Assembly: GCF_003259845.1 (NCBI RefSeq)
Contig: NZ_QLMJ01000006.1
Span: 124,001-188,000 of the forward strand
DNA length: 64,000 nucleotides
Origin: Actinoplanes lutulentus
Lineage (GTDB): Bacteria; Actinomycetota; Actinomycetes; Mycobacteriales; Micromonosporaceae
Direction of reading: 5' to 3'
Shown: one piece after another, positions 25,324 to 33,837 of the stretch
How positions within the stretch are numbered: the first letter of the stretch is position 1
How the letters are laid out: each line of letters starts with the position of its first letter
Notes under the pieces: model-generated
Databases searched by the model: none
Seen by the model: the letters and a program-made list of their open reading frames with translations, nothing else
What the model was told of the DNA's origin: nothing
Program-made: the position numbers and the translations under genes

Positions 25324-27330
25324 GTGCCCGCAGCTACCCGAAAAAAGGCGACCGCCGAGCAGCTTCTCGCAGCGGCGGTCGGCGCCGTGCCAGGCGGAAG
25401 CACCCGCCCCGGCCAGCAGGCCATGGTCGACGCGATCGACCAGGCCGTCAAGGACCGAAAGCATCTGCTCGTCCAGGCCGGCACGGGCACTGGCAAGAGC
25501 CTCGGTTACCTGACGCCGTCCCTGCTCGTGGACGGTCCGGTCGTCGTCTCCACGGCCACCCTCGCCCTGCAGAACCAGCTGGTCGAGCACGACCTGCCGC
25601 GCCTCGCGCAGGCGGTCGAGCCGGTCCTCGGCCGCAAGCCCAGCTTCGCCGTGCTGAAAGGGCGCCACCACTACCTCTGCGTGGCGAAACTCGAGCACGC
25701 CGACGAGGAGGCGCCGTCCGACACGCTGTTCGACGACGCGCCCGCACCCAAGGCCGGGCAGTGGCTCGGCGAGGCGGGCCGGCTCGGCAAGCAGATCCAG
25801 CGTGTCCGGGCCTGGGCCGACAAGACCGAGACCGGCGACCGCGACGAGCTCGACCCGGGCGTCGACGACACGGCCTGGCGCTCGGTGTCGATGCCGGCGC
25901 GGGACTGCGTCGGAGCGGGCCGCTGTCCGTACGGCGCTGAGTGCTTCGCCGAGGCGTCCCGGGTCCGCGCCCGCGAGGCTGACATCGTGGTGACGAACCA
26001 CAGCCTGCTCGCCGTCGACATGCTGGCCGAGCGGCAGATCGTCCCGCCGCACAAGCTGCTCGTCGTCGACGAGGCGCACGAGCTGGCCGACCGGGTCTCC
26101 TCGGCCGCGCAGGCCGAGCTCACCCCCGAGGCGATCGAGCGGGCCGGCCGCCGCGCCCGCACCATGATCACGCCGGTCGCGGCCGAGCAGCTCGCCGAGT
26201 CGGCCGACGCGCTCACCATCGGCCTCGCCGAGGCGCCCGCCGGCCGGATCACCAGCGGCCTGCCGGAGCAACTGCGGGTCGCTGTGACCCTGCTGGAGTC
26301 GGCCACCCGGGCCGGGCTCAGCGCGATCGGCGAGGTGAAATCCGACGATTCCGATCCGGTCGGCAAGCAGCAGGCCAAAGCCGTGCTGGACGAGCTCTCC
26401 ACGACCGCGCAGCGGGTGCTGGAGGAGGACGACTTCGACGTGGCCTGGGTGGAGAAATCCGACCTCGGCAACGGCCGTCGCGCCCTCGTGGTGGCGCCTC
26501 TCTCGGTCGCCGGCACGCTCTCGCAGAGCCTTTACACCGACCGGACGGTCGTGGTCACCTCGGCGACCCTGACGCTCGGCGGCCGGTTCGACACGGTGGC
26601 CCGCTCGCTGGGCCTGCCGGCCGCGACACCGGGGCCGGACGGCCAGGTGACCTCCGGTGAGGGCTGGACGTCGCTGGACGTGGGTTCCCCGTTCGATTAC
26701 CCGAAACAGGGGATTCTCTACGTCGCGGCGCACCTGCCCCGGCCGGCCCAGTCCGGCCTGCCCGACGCGGCGGGCGCTGAGCTGCTCAAGATGGTCGAGG
26801 CGCTCGGTGGGCGTACCCTCGGGCTCTTTTCCTCGCGCAAGGCCGCGCAGCAGGCCGCTGAGCTGATGCGTGCCAAGACCGACCTGCCGATCCTGTTGCA
26901 GGGTGACGAGACGCTGCCGATCCTGGTCCGCAAGTTCAAGGAGCAGAAAGAGAGCTGTCTCTTCGGGGTGATGTCGCTCTGGCAGGGCGTCGACGTGCCG
27001 GGTGACGCCTGCCAGCTCGTGGTGATCGACCGGCTGCCGTTCCCGCGTCCCGACGAGCCGCTCGCGGCGGCCCGTTCGGCGGCGGTCGACTCGACCGGCG
27101 GCTCCGGCTTCTCCGCGGTGAGCGTGCCGATCGCCGCGGTCCGGCTGGCGCAGGGTGTCGGCCGGCTGATCCGGTCGAGCGGCGACAAGGGCGTGGTCGC
27201 GGTCCTCGACTCGCGGCTGGAGACGGCCCGGGGTTACGGCGCTTTCCTGCGCAAGTCGCTGCCCCCGTTCTGGTACACGACCCGTTCCGACGTGGCGCTC
27301 GGCGCCCTGAACAGGTTGGCGAAAAGTTGA
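25324..27330 (+). CDS. dinG: ATP-dependent DNA helicase, DinG/XPD type
   Basis: The 668-residue superfamily 2 helicase has Walker A (QAGTGTGKSLGYL, near residue 55), an iron-sulfur Cys set (YLCVAKLE, then DCVGAGRCPYGAEC), the DEAH box VVDEAHELADR, and the C-terminal motifs GVMSLWQGVDVPGD and RLAQGVGRLIRSSGD. Family members unwind DNA with 5'-3' polarity and act in repair and in removing R-loops. GTG 25324 follows TACGGT by 6 nt. The last 4 nt overlap the small Nudix gene. Confidence 0.92.
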   Translation: MPAATRKKATAEQLLAAAVGAVPGGSTRPGQQAMVDAIDQAVKDRKHLLVQAGTGTGKSLGYLTPSLLVDGPVVVSTATLALQNQLVEHDLPRLAQAVEPVLGRKPSFAVLKGRHHYLCVAKLEHADEEAPSDTLFDDAPAPKAGQWLGEAGRLGKQIQRVRAWADKTETGDRDELDPGVDDTAWRSVSMPARDCVGAGRCPYGAECFAEASRVRAREADIVVTNHSLLAVDMLAERQIVPPHKLLVVDEAHELADRVSSAAQAELTPEAIERAGRRARTMITPVAAEQLAESADALTIGLAEAPAGRITSGLPEQLRVAVTLLESATRAGLSAIGEVKSDDSDPVGKQQAKAVLDELSTTAQRVLEEDDFDVAWVEKSDLGNGRRALVVAPLSVAGTLSQSLYTDRTVVVTSATLTLGGRFDTVARSLGLPAATPGPDGQVTSGEGWTSLDVGSPFDYPKQGILYVAAHLPRPAQSGLPDAAGAELLKMVEALGGRTLGLFSSRKAAQQAAELMRAKTDLPILLQGDETLPILVRKFKEQKESCLFGVMSLWQGVDVPGDACQLVVIDRLPFPRPDEPLAAARSAAVDSTGGSGFSAVSVPIAAVRLAQGVGRLIRSSGDKGVVAVLDSRLETARGYGAFLRKSLPPFWYTTRSDVALGALNRLAKS

Positions 27331-27737
27331 AGCGGGTTGCCTGCACCTTTCTGGTCGACACGTCCGGCGCGATCCTGCTCCAGCTGCGTGACGAGCACGC
27401 GCCCTACTACCCGGACGTCTGGGGGCTCCCGGGTGGCGAGATCGAGCCGGGCGAGACGCCGGCCGAGGGCGCGGCCCGCGAGCTGCTTGAGGAGTCCGGC
27501 CTGGTCGCCGGCGGCGAGCTGCGGCTGTTCGCCCGCCAGGACCTGCCCGAGCAGGAGCGCGAGAAGCACTACTTCTACGGCGTGACGCGCGCGACCCAGG
27601 CCGACGTGGTGCTCGGCGAGGGCGCCGCGATGATCTTCGTGCCGGCCGCCGAGCTGCTGGGCCGGCCGTTCACCCCGGGCAGCGCCGAGATCATCGAGCG
27701 GTTCCTGGCCTCACCGGAGTACGCATCTCTTCGATGA
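27327..27737 (+). CDS. Nudix hydrolase (small)
   Basis: The 136-residue protein has a complete Nudix box: GGEIEPGETPAEGAARE, then LLEESGL. It starts at TTG 27327, overlapping the helicase stop (TTGA), so it is coupled to the helicase. FLVDTSGAILLQLRDEHA and FYGVTRATQADVVLGEGAAMIF complete the fold. Such single-domain enzymes hydrolyse nucleoside diphosphates linked to another group, often oxidised nucleotides. The substrate is not apparent. Confidence 0.88.
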   Translation: MKRVACTFLVDTSGAILLQLRDEHAPYYPDVWGLPGGEIEPGETPAEGAARELLEESGLVAGGELRLFARQDLPEQEREKHYFYGVTRATQADVVLGEGAAMIFVPAAELLGRPFTPGSAEIIERFLASPEYASLR

Positions 27738-27789
27738 GACCGACGGAATCGGTGAGACCGACGGAATCGGTGAGACCGACGGAATCGGT
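27736..27789. repeat. 18 bp tandem repeat, three units, each self-complementary
   Basis: Three identical 18 nt units (starting 27736, 27754, 27772) follow the Nudix stop. Each contains ACCGACGGAATCGGT, where ACCGA pairs with TCGGT. The array could form a row of small hairpins or act as a weak terminator or protein site. Confidence 0.85.
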
Positions 27790-27855
27790 GAGATCGATGA
27801 GCGCCGACACCGGTCGCTGCGGCGGCGAGACGGCGGCGAGATGGCGGATGGCACC

Positions 27856-28680
27856 ATGTCAGCCGTGACGGCGAAAGGGCGGCGCCTGCGGACGGCAGCG
27901 GTGGTGACCGCGTGGGTCGCGGTGCTGCTCGCGATCAGCTTCTGGTCGGTGCGCAAGGATCCGCCGACGGTCGCCGAGCAGCGCGACATCGCTGAGGCGA
28001 TGCCCGAGCTGAGCCGTGCGACCGGGTCGCTGTTCGCCGCGGCGGCCGGCGACGACCGCTGGGTGCTGCGCCTCGGTGAGCTGCGGATCGAGGACTGCTC
28101 GATCACACCGGTGCGGCCGGGCCGGGTGGCGAGCCGGGACCTGACCGTTTTCGTGCCGGAGGGTGAGGCCCGGACCGCGCTGGACGCGATCGCCGCCGGG
28201 CTGCCGGACGGATATCAGCCGTCGGTGATGGCGATGCGCGGCGGGACGCGGCTGTCGCTCTATGCCGACGCGGGCGCGTTCATCGCGATCGAGGCCGAGG
28301 CGCTCTCCGTCGACCAGCAGCTGACTATCCGGGCCGGCTCCGGTTGTCGTCCGGCGAGCAGGACGGCCGAGACCACCGATCCGGTGGCCGGGCCGGCTCC
28401 GGCATCACTGGCCGCCGTGCTTTCCGCGCTCAACGCCGATGCGACGGAGCCGGAAACCCGGGCGGTGGCGTGCCCGGACGGTGGGACGGCGGCCACGTTC
28501 GTGGCCGACGGCGGGCCGGCTGATCCTGAGGACGGGCCTCGTGGGGTGCCGGACGGGACGGTGCCGGTGTGGGCTGATGCGGGCGGCTGGGCGTACCGAA
28601 TGGGATCTGATTCGGTCGTGGTGACCGCCCAGGGTGGGCGGCTGCAGGTGAGCGTGACCACCGCTTGCCGTGCGGGCTGA
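27856..28680 (+). CDS. Membrane-anchored hypothetical protein
   Basis: The 274-residue protein has a basic N-terminus and one transmembrane helix (VVTAWVAVLLAISFW, about residues 15-30), so most of it is outside the membrane. The extracellular part has three or four Cys (DCSITP, GSGCRP, VACPDGG, TTACRAG) that may form disulfides, and two repeats of similar size. I recognise no domain. The start is uncertain: ATG 27841 is 5 codons upstream. It lies alone between the repeat array and the DsrE gene. Confidence 0.62.
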   Translation: MSAVTAKGRRLRTAAVVTAWVAVLLAISFWSVRKDPPTVAEQRDIAEAMPELSRATGSLFAAAAGDDRWVLRLGELRIEDCSITPVRPGRVASRDLTVFVPEGEARTALDAIAAGLPDGYQPSVMAMRGGTRLSLYADAGAFIAIEAEALSVDQQLTIRAGSGCRPASRTAETTDPVAGPAPASLAAVLSALNADATEPETRAVACPDGGTAATFVADGGPADPEDGPRGVPDGTVPVWADAGGWAYRMGSDSVVVTAQGGRLQVSVTTACRAG

Positions 28681-28686
28681 CGGTTC

Positions 28687-29049
28687 TTAATAGACGAGCG
28701 CCTGGGCGTTCTCGGACATGATCTCTTCGACGAACACCGCGGCGCCGGCGATCCGGATGCCCGGCAGGACGTCGTCCGGACCGATGTCGCGGCGGGCCGC
28801 GCACTGCGTGCAGAGGGTGACCCGGCCGGCCGCCAGGATCGCGTCGAGCAGGTCCGGCAGGGGTGCGGCGTGCGGGAGCTCGAACTCGGCGGCCCGGCCC
28901 GGCAGCGCGAACCAGGCGGACTCGCCGGTCAGCCAGAGCGATACGTCCACCCCGGAAGCGACAGCGGTGCTCGCCACGGTGAAAGCCTGTGAGCTGCGCT
29001 CGGGCGCATCCGCTCCGGAGGTGGCCTTGACGACCAGCAAACGTGCCAT
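28687..29049 (-). CDS. DsrE-family protein
   Basis: The 120-residue protein has the DsrE fold signature: MARLLVVKATSGADAPERSSQAF at the start, GVDVSLWLTGESAWFALPG in the middle, and a CTQCAARR Cys pair followed by GIRIAGAAVFVEEI. The Cys pair is where DsrE-type sulfur carriers have their reactive Cys. A role in sulfur trafficking is plausible but not shown. ATG 29049 follows TATGCT by 7 nt on the minus strand. Divergent from the small membrane peptide gene. Confidence 0.83.
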   Translation of the reverse strand: MARLLVVKATSGADAPERSSQAFTVASTAVASGVDVSLWLTGESAWFALPGRAAEFELPHAAPLPDLLDAILAAGRVTLCTQCAARRDIGPDDVLPGIRIAGAAVFVEEIMSENAQALVY

Positions 29050-29075
29050 ACCGGCCAGCATAGGATGGGCGCGTC

Positions 29076-29180
29076 ATGGTTACGGAGATCGGGTTCGTGA
29101 GCCTGCTGGTTGCCGCCTTGGGCGCGCTGGCGGGCGGTTTCGGCTATCTGGCCGTTCGTATTTCGAGGGGGCGTTGGTGA
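29076..29180 (+). CDS. Small 34-residue membrane peptide
   Basis: This short frame begins MVTEIGFV and contains one hydrophobic helix (SLLVAALGALAGGFGYLAV), then ends RISRGRW. It overlaps the next gene by 4 nt (GTGA), which is the usual sign of coupling. TAGGAT lies 9 nt upstream of the ATG. It is too short for standard gene callers. Function unknown; the codon use is similar to its neighbours. Confidence 0.55.
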   Translation: MVTEIGFVSLLVAALGALAGGFGYLAVRISRGRW

Positions 29181-29776
29181 GCACCGAGCAGGAGAACCCG
29201 CTGGGGCCGCCGCCGTGGCTGAACGCGCCACCGGTTGCCCGCTATCCCTACGAGGACACCCACGACCTGCGGTCGGGGCCGGACCTCAATCCGGCGCTGC
29301 TCGGCCTGCTGCCGTTCATCGGCCTCTGGCGGGGTCGCGGGCAGGGCGGTTACCCGCAGGAGAACGACTACAACTTCGCCCAAGAGGTCCGGATCAGTCA
29401 CGACGGCCGGGCGTTCCTGCGCTACGAGTCGCGGGCCTGGCTGCTCGACGACGAGTCGGAGCCGATCGGGCCGTCGCTGACCGAGTCCGGGTTCTGGCGT
29501 CCCGTCCTGATCGACGGGCGTCCGGGCGACGAGATGGAAGCCACGATGATCCGCCCGGACGGGGTGGCCGAGCTCTACATGGGCAAGGCCGCGACGACCC
29601 GGCTGGAGATGGGCACGGATGCCGTGGCCTACACGCCTTCGGGTCTGCATGTGACGGGTGGGCACCGGTTGTTCGGGGTGGTCGAGGGCGCGCTGCTGTA
29701 CGCCCACGAGATCTCGATCGACAACAGCGGGCTGCAGCCGCACATGTCAGCGCGGCTGCTGCGCATCGGCGGCTGA
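29177..29776 (+). CDS. Nitrobindin-like FABP-family protein
   Basis: The 199-residue beta-barrel protein has the nitrobindin motif GLWRGRGQGGYP near residue 50 (GxWxGxGxG) and the C-terminal LQPHMSARLLRIGG, in which the His is the likely proximal heme ligand. Bacterial and plant nitrobindins bind heme and detoxify peroxynitrite. GTG 29177 is behind GAGGGGG and overlaps the small peptide gene; the frame is open upstream. It matches the place of mycobacterial Rv0813c, next to class IV aminotransferase. Its 3' end overlaps that gene by 30 nt. Confidence 0.87.
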   Translation: MSTEQENPLGPPPWLNAPPVARYPYEDTHDLRSGPDLNPALLGLLPFIGLWRGRGQGGYPQENDYNFAQEVRISHDGRAFLRYESRAWLLDDESEPIGPSLTESGFWRPVLIDGRPGDEMEATMIRPDGVAELYMGKAATTRLEMGTDAVAYTPSGLHVTGGHRLFGVVEGALLYAHEISIDNSGLQPHMSARLLRIGG

Positions 29777-30565
29777 GAAGCCGAGCAGGTTCAGGAGGCG
29801 GGGCGTCCACGGGGAACGTGGGCGCCTCGTTCCGTCGAGGCTGGTGACCTCGGCCAGGCCTCGGACGGATGAGGCCAGCCAGATCGCTTCGGCGTCGGCA
29901 AGCTCGGCTGCGGTGATCATCTGTTGCTTCGCATCGAGTCCTACCGACGAAACCACCGACAACAGGTGGGCGGCGGTGATGCCGGGCAGGATCCTTGCCT
30001 CGGCCGGCGGGACCGTGTGGATTACCCCGTCGGACAGCCAGATGAGCGAGGCGGTGGGGGCTTCCAAGGCGTACCCCTCGGTGGAGAGCCAGACCACGTC
30101 GTCGGCGGAATGTCGCGTCGCCCAGCGGCGAGCGGCGAAGTTGCTCGCGTAGGAGAGTGACTTGGCCGCTGTGATGGACCATGGCGGGGTTTCGCGGATC
30201 GAGACGCCGAGGCCGGCGGTGAGGACGCGGATGCCGTCGCGGCGTTCGCGGAGGATGGCCGGCGGGATCTCGCCGACGGAGACGTGGACGAGGCCGCTGC
30301 GGGTGTAGACGACGCGGGCCATAGCGTTAATGGCGTCTCTCTCACCGGATAAATCGGAAATGTCCGGCAAAGCTAAAGCTGCCCGTGACAGCTCGGCGCG
30401 CACCTCGTCCAGTGGCGGCTCCGGCATGTCCAGCAGCGCGGCTGACGACGCCAGCCTCGCCAGGTGCTCCTCCAGCAGCCACGGCCCGGACGGGCGCACA
30501 TGCAGGGTCTCGAAGACGCCGTCGCCGAGCAGGTCGCCGGGCGAGACCAGGATCCGCTCGGTCAC
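29747..30565 (-). CDS. Class IV aminotransferase (aminodeoxychorismate lyase-like)
   Basis: The 272-residue PLP enzyme has GDGVFETLHVRPSGPWLLEEHL at the N-terminus, the PLP Lys in SITAAKSLSYASNF, a Glu in the LSTEGYALEAPTASLIWL segment, and ILPGIT near the C-terminus. Members are PabC (p-aminobenzoate synthesis) or D-amino acid/branched-chain aminotransferases; size and motifs suit PabC-like. GTG 30565 follows TATTTT by 8 nt. It is divergent from the Fur-family gene with 32 bp between starts. Confidence 0.85.
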   Translation of the reverse strand: MTERILVSPGDLLGDGVFETLHVRPSGPWLLEEHLARLASSAALLDMPEPPLDEVRAELSRAALALPDISDLSGERDAINAMARVVYTRSGLVHVSVGEIPPAILRERRDGIRVLTAGLGVSIRETPPWSITAAKSLSYASNFAARRWATRHSADDVVWLSTEGYALEAPTASLIWLSDGVIHTVPPAEARILPGITAAHLLSVVSSVGLDAKQQMITAAELADAEAIWLASSVRGLAEVTSLDGTRRPRSPWTPRLLNLLGFSAADAQQPR

Positions 30566-30573
30566 AGCTGTCG

Positions 30574-30591
30574 AAAATAGCGAACTATGCT
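30574..30591. promoter_or_regulatory. Back-to-back leaderless promoters (aminotransferase / Fur)
   Basis: The minus-strand -10 TATTTT (30574-30579) and the plus-strand -10 TATGCT (30586-30591) are 6 bp apart. The two divergent start codons are only 32 bp apart, so the polymerases cannot both bind at once. Confidence 0.5.
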
Positions 30592-30597
30592 TCAACC

Positions 30598-31020
30598 GTG
30601 TCCGCCACATCGCTAGCCGCCATGCTGCGTGAGCGTGGACTGAGGCTCACCCCGCAGCGCCAGCTGATTCTGGAAGCGGTCCACGAGCTCGGTCACGCGA
30701 CTCCGGAGTCCGTGCACAACGCAGTCCGCGAGCGTGCGGCCGGCGTCAACATCACCACGGTTTATCGGACCTTGGAGCTGCTTGAGGAGCTCGGTCTGGT
30801 CAACCACACCCATCTGTCGCACGGCTCGCCGACCTATCACGCGGCCGGCGAGGACCAGCACGTTCACCTGGTCTGTCGTGCTTGCGGCTCGATCGCGGAG
30901 GTGGATCCGGCGGTGATGCTGCCGGTCACCGAGCGCCTGCGTGACGAGCGTGATTTCCGGGTCGACGTGGGCCACGTTTCCCTTTTCGGGGTCTGCGGCA
31001 ATTGCAAGGAGAGCGCGTGA
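30598..31020 (+). CDS. Fur-family metal-responsive regulator (Nur/Zur branch)
   Basis: The 140-residue repressor has the winged helix RLTPQRQLILEAVHELGHAT, then INITTVYRTLELLEELGLV-type sequence, and the metal and zinc region QHVHLVCRACGS with a second CxxC (GVCGNCKESA). It resembles streptomycete Nur (nickel), but one His of that His-rich site is replaced by Asp here, so zinc or another metal is possible. The frame extends upstream; GTG 30598 follows TATGCT by 6 nt. It overlaps ygfZ by 4 nt (GTGA). Confidence 0.88.
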   Translation: MSATSLAAMLRERGLRLTPQRQLILEAVHELGHATPESVHNAVRERAAGVNITTVYRTLELLEELGLVNHTHLSHGSPTYHAAGEDQHVHLVCRACGSIAEVDPAVMLPVTERLRDERDFRVDVGHVSLFGVCGNCKESA

Positions 31021-32057
31021 CCGTCGTCATGGTCGAGGATCTCGACCCCAAGTCCCCCGACGCCGGTGTTCCGGCCCACTTCGGTGACCCGATGCGTGAG
31101 CAGCGCCTGCTGGAGACCGCTGTCGGCCTGGTCGACCGCTCCAACCGTGACGTGATCGCGGTGCCGGGCGAGGAGCGGGCGAGCTGGCTGCACACCCTGA
31201 CAACACAGCATTTGACGGATTTGTCGAAGGGGGAGGCCAGCGAACTTCTGGTCCTCTCGCCGAACGGTCACGTCGAGCAGCACGCGTTCATAACCGAGGA
31301 CGGCGAGACGGCCTGGCTCGACACCGAGCCGGGTGCGGGCGCCGGCCTGCTCAAATACCTCACGATGATGCGGTTCTTCACCAAGGTCGAGCCGCGTGAC
31401 GCGTCCTCCGAGCTGGCGGTTCTCTCGCTCGTCGGCCCGGGCGCGGCCGATCTCGTCCCCGGCCTCGCCGAACCCCGGGTGGGTGCGGTGCCAGGCCCGA
31501 AATTCGCCGCCGGCTCGGTGCCCCCCGAGCCGACAAGCCTCTATTCGGTACGGGATTTCGAAGGCGGCCTGGCCCGTCGGGTCCCGCTCGGTGTCGACCT
31601 GCTGGTGCCCCGCGCCGCCAAGACCGCGGTGATCGAGAAACTGGGGGTGGCCCGGGCCGGCCTGTGGGCGTACGAAGCGGTCCGGGTGGCCGCCCGGACG
31701 CCGCGGCTGGGCTGGGAGACCGACCACCGGACGATTCCGCCGGAGGCCGGGCTCCTCGCCGCCGGTGTGCACCTGGACAAGGGCTGTTACCGAGGCCAGG
31801 AGACGGTCGCCCGGGTGCATCACCTCGGCAAGCCTCCGCGCCGCCTCGTGCTGCTGCACCTGGACGGCATCGCCTCCGACCACCCGCCCGTGCAGGGCAC
31901 CCCGGTCGAGCTGGACGGCCGGGCGATCGGCTTCATCGGCACCGCCGTCCGCCACCACGAGCTCGGCATGATCGCGCTGGCCGTGCTGAAGCGCAACGTC
32001 GCCGACGACGCGAGGCTGATCGTGGGTGAGTCGGCGGCGGCCGTGGATCCCGCCTGA
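31017..32057 (+). CDS. ygfZ: Folate-binding YgfZ/GcvT-like protein
   Basis: The 346-residue tetrahydrofolate-binding protein supports iron-sulfur cluster repair. It has the family signature DKGCYRGQETVAR near residue 260, preceded by TIPPEAGLLAAGVHL. GcvT-like folate-fold segments include ERASWLHTLTTQHLTDL. GTG 31017 overlaps the Fur stop and follows AAGGAG by 6 nt. Coupling to a Fur-family regulator fits a metal or Fe-S theme. Confidence 0.9.
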   Translation: MTVVMVEDLDPKSPDAGVPAHFGDPMREQRLLETAVGLVDRSNRDVIAVPGEERASWLHTLTTQHLTDLSKGEASELLVLSPNGHVEQHAFITEDGETAWLDTEPGAGAGLLKYLTMMRFFTKVEPRDASSELAVLSLVGPGAADLVPGLAEPRVGAVPGPKFAAGSVPPEPTSLYSVRDFEGGLARRVPLGVDLLVPRAAKTAVIEKLGVARAGLWAYEAVRVAARTPRLGWETDHRTIPPEAGLLAAGVHLDKGCYRGQETVARVHHLGKPPRRLVLLHLDGIASDHPPVQGTPVELDGRAIGFIGTAVRHHELGMIALAVLKRNVADDARLIVGESAAAVDPA

Positions 32058-32076
32058 GCGTGGTTATATGAGCCGC

Positions 32077-32910
32077 ATGACCGGGACCTTGATCACCGTC
32101 GCCCCGACCGGCGCGGAGAGCAGCAAGGCGGACGTGCCGGCTCTGCCAGTGACCCTGGATGAGCTCGTGTCGACCGCGAAAGAGTGTGAGGCGCTCGGCG
32201 CCTCGATCGTTCACGTGCACATCCGGGACGCGGATGCCCGGCCCACCCTGGACCAGGGCCGGCTGCGGGCGACCGTCGAGGGTCTGCGCGAGGCCACCGG
32301 CCTGATCGTGCAGCTCTCCTCGGGCGGCGCGGTCACCGACCCGGAGCAGGACCGGCTCGCGGTGCTGGACGCCGGCCCGGAGATGGCCTCCTGCACGATG
32401 GGCACCGTCAACTTCGGTGACGGTGTGTTCCTGAACCGCTGGGAGTTCATCGTCGACCTGCACACCCGGATGCAGGAACGCGGCATCGTGCCGGAGTACG
32501 AGATCTTCGACCTCGGCCAGCTCACCACGCTGCAGCGGCTGCTCGGCAAGTACGGCCTGCCGTTCGGCGGCCACGTGCACGTCGACCTGGTGATGGGCGT
32601 GCCGGGCGGGATGCCGGGCACGGCGGCCGCGCTGGTCGCCTGCGAGCAGGTGATCCGCGACCTGCCGGACGGCACCACGTTCTCGGCGACCGGGATCGGC
32701 CGCAGCACGCTGCCGGTGATGCTCGCGTCGCTGTCCGCCGGCGGCCACCTGCGGGTCGGCCTGGAGGACACCCTGACGTACGCGAAGGGCCGCCCCGTCG
32801 AGTCGAACATGCAGCTGGTGGCACGCGCCGTCGGGTTCGCCCAGCTGGCACAGCGCCCGCCGCTGACCCCGGCCCAGGCCCGCGACCTGCTCGGAGTGCC
32901 GGCCCGATGA
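32077..32910 (+). CDS. Beta-keto acid cleavage enzyme (BKACE, DUF849)
   Basis: The 277-residue enzyme of the BKACE family condenses a beta-keto acid with acetyl-CoA, giving acetoacetate and a CoA ester. Zinc site and barrel motifs visible are SIVHVHIRDADARP, LSSGGAVTDPEQDR, FGGHVHVDLVMGVPGGMPG and VGLEDTLTYAKG. ATG 32077 follows TTATAT by 7 nt; ATG 32068 is possible. It overlaps the asparaginase gene by 4 nt, so they may share a pathway. The keto acid is unknown. Confidence 0.85.
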   Translation: MTGTLITVAPTGAESSKADVPALPVTLDELVSTAKECEALGASIVHVHIRDADARPTLDQGRLRATVEGLREATGLIVQLSSGGAVTDPEQDRLAVLDAGPEMASCTMGTVNFGDGVFLNRWEFIVDLHTRMQERGIVPEYEIFDLGQLTTLQRLLGKYGLPFGGHVHVDLVMGVPGGMPGTAAALVACEQVIRDLPDGTTFSATGIGRSTLPVMLASLSAGGHLRVGLEDTLTYAKGRPVESNMQLVARAVGFAQLAQRPPLTPAQARDLLGVPAR

Positions 32911-33815
32911 TCGTCGCTGAAGTCGTGCGCTCCGGTTTCGTGGAGTCCACCCACCACGGCATCGTGGCCCTGACCAGCGGAGACAGTTTCGGAGACGTCG
33001 AGTCCCCGTTCTTTCCTCGCTCCTCCAACAAGCCGCTGCAGACCGTCGGCCTGCTCACCTCCGGGCTGGTCCCGCGCGAAGAGGCAGACTTGGCCCTGAT
33101 GAGCGGCAGCCACGACGGCGAGTCGTTCCACGTGGAACGAGTCCGGGCCATCCTGGACGCCGCCGGGCTGGGCGCCGAGGCGCTGCGCTGCCCGGCCGAC
33201 CTGCCGCTCGGCGAGACCCCGCGGAACGCCTGGCTGCGTGCCGGCGGCGAGGCCGAGCCGATCCTGATGAACTGCTCGGGCAAGCACGCCGGAATGCTGG
33301 CGACCTGTGTGGTCAACGGCTGGGCCCTTGACTCGTACCTTGAAATGGGTCATCCGCTGCAGAAAGCTCTCGGCGACGCGGTGAGCCGGCTCGCCGGCGA
33401 GCCGATCGCGGCGCTCGGTGTCGACGGCTGTGGCGCGCCGATCTTCGCGATCTCCCCGCTGGGGCTGGCCCGGGCGTTCCTGCGGCTGGTCGAGGCCGAG
33501 CCGGGCACGCCGGAGCGCCGGGTGGCCGACGCCATGCGGGCGCATCCGTCCCTGGTGGCGGGCACCGGCACCGAGGACACCGTGCTGATGGACGCGATGC
33601 CGGGCCTGCTCGTGAAGAAGGGCGCCGACGGGGTCTCGGCGGCCGCCATGCCCGGAGTGGGTGCGGTGGCGCTCAAGATCTCGGACGGGTCGTCCCGCGC
33701 GCGGATGCCGGTGCTGCTCTCGGCTTTGAACCGCCTCGGCCTGGAAATGCCTTCTCAGCCAGAGTTGATTTTCGGCGGCGGTCGCCCGGTCGGCGAGGTT
33801 CGCGCGGTTTGGTAG
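32907..33815 (+). CDS. Asparaginase (type II-like, AnsA/asparaginase_II family)
   Basis: The 302-residue protein is of the 'asparaginase II' (PF06089-like) family, distinct from classical bacterial L-asparaginases. Visible conserved segments are PRSSNKPLQTVGLL, SGSHDGESFHVERV, LMNCSGKHAGMLATCVVNG and GVDGCGAPIFAISPLGLARAF. It should release ammonia from asparagine. It overlaps the BKACE gene by 4 nt. A TTGGTAGATG run follows its stop and the phased GCTAGC sites begin 22 nt later. Confidence 0.86.
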   Translation: MIVAEVVRSGFVESTHHGIVALTSGDSFGDVESPFFPRSSNKPLQTVGLLTSGLVPREEADLALMSGSHDGESFHVERVRAILDAAGLGAEALRCPADLPLGETPRNAWLRAGGEAEPILMNCSGKHAGMLATCVVNGWALDSYLEMGHPLQKALGDAVSRLAGEPIAALGVDGCGAPIFAISPLGLARAFLRLVEAEPGTPERRVADAMRAHPSLVAGTGTEDTVLMDAMPGLLVKKGADGVSAAAMPGVGAVALKISDGSSRARMPVLLSALNRLGLEMPSQPELIFGGGRPVGEVRAVW

Positions 33816-33837
33816 ATGGCGGGGTGACTCGGTTCAC

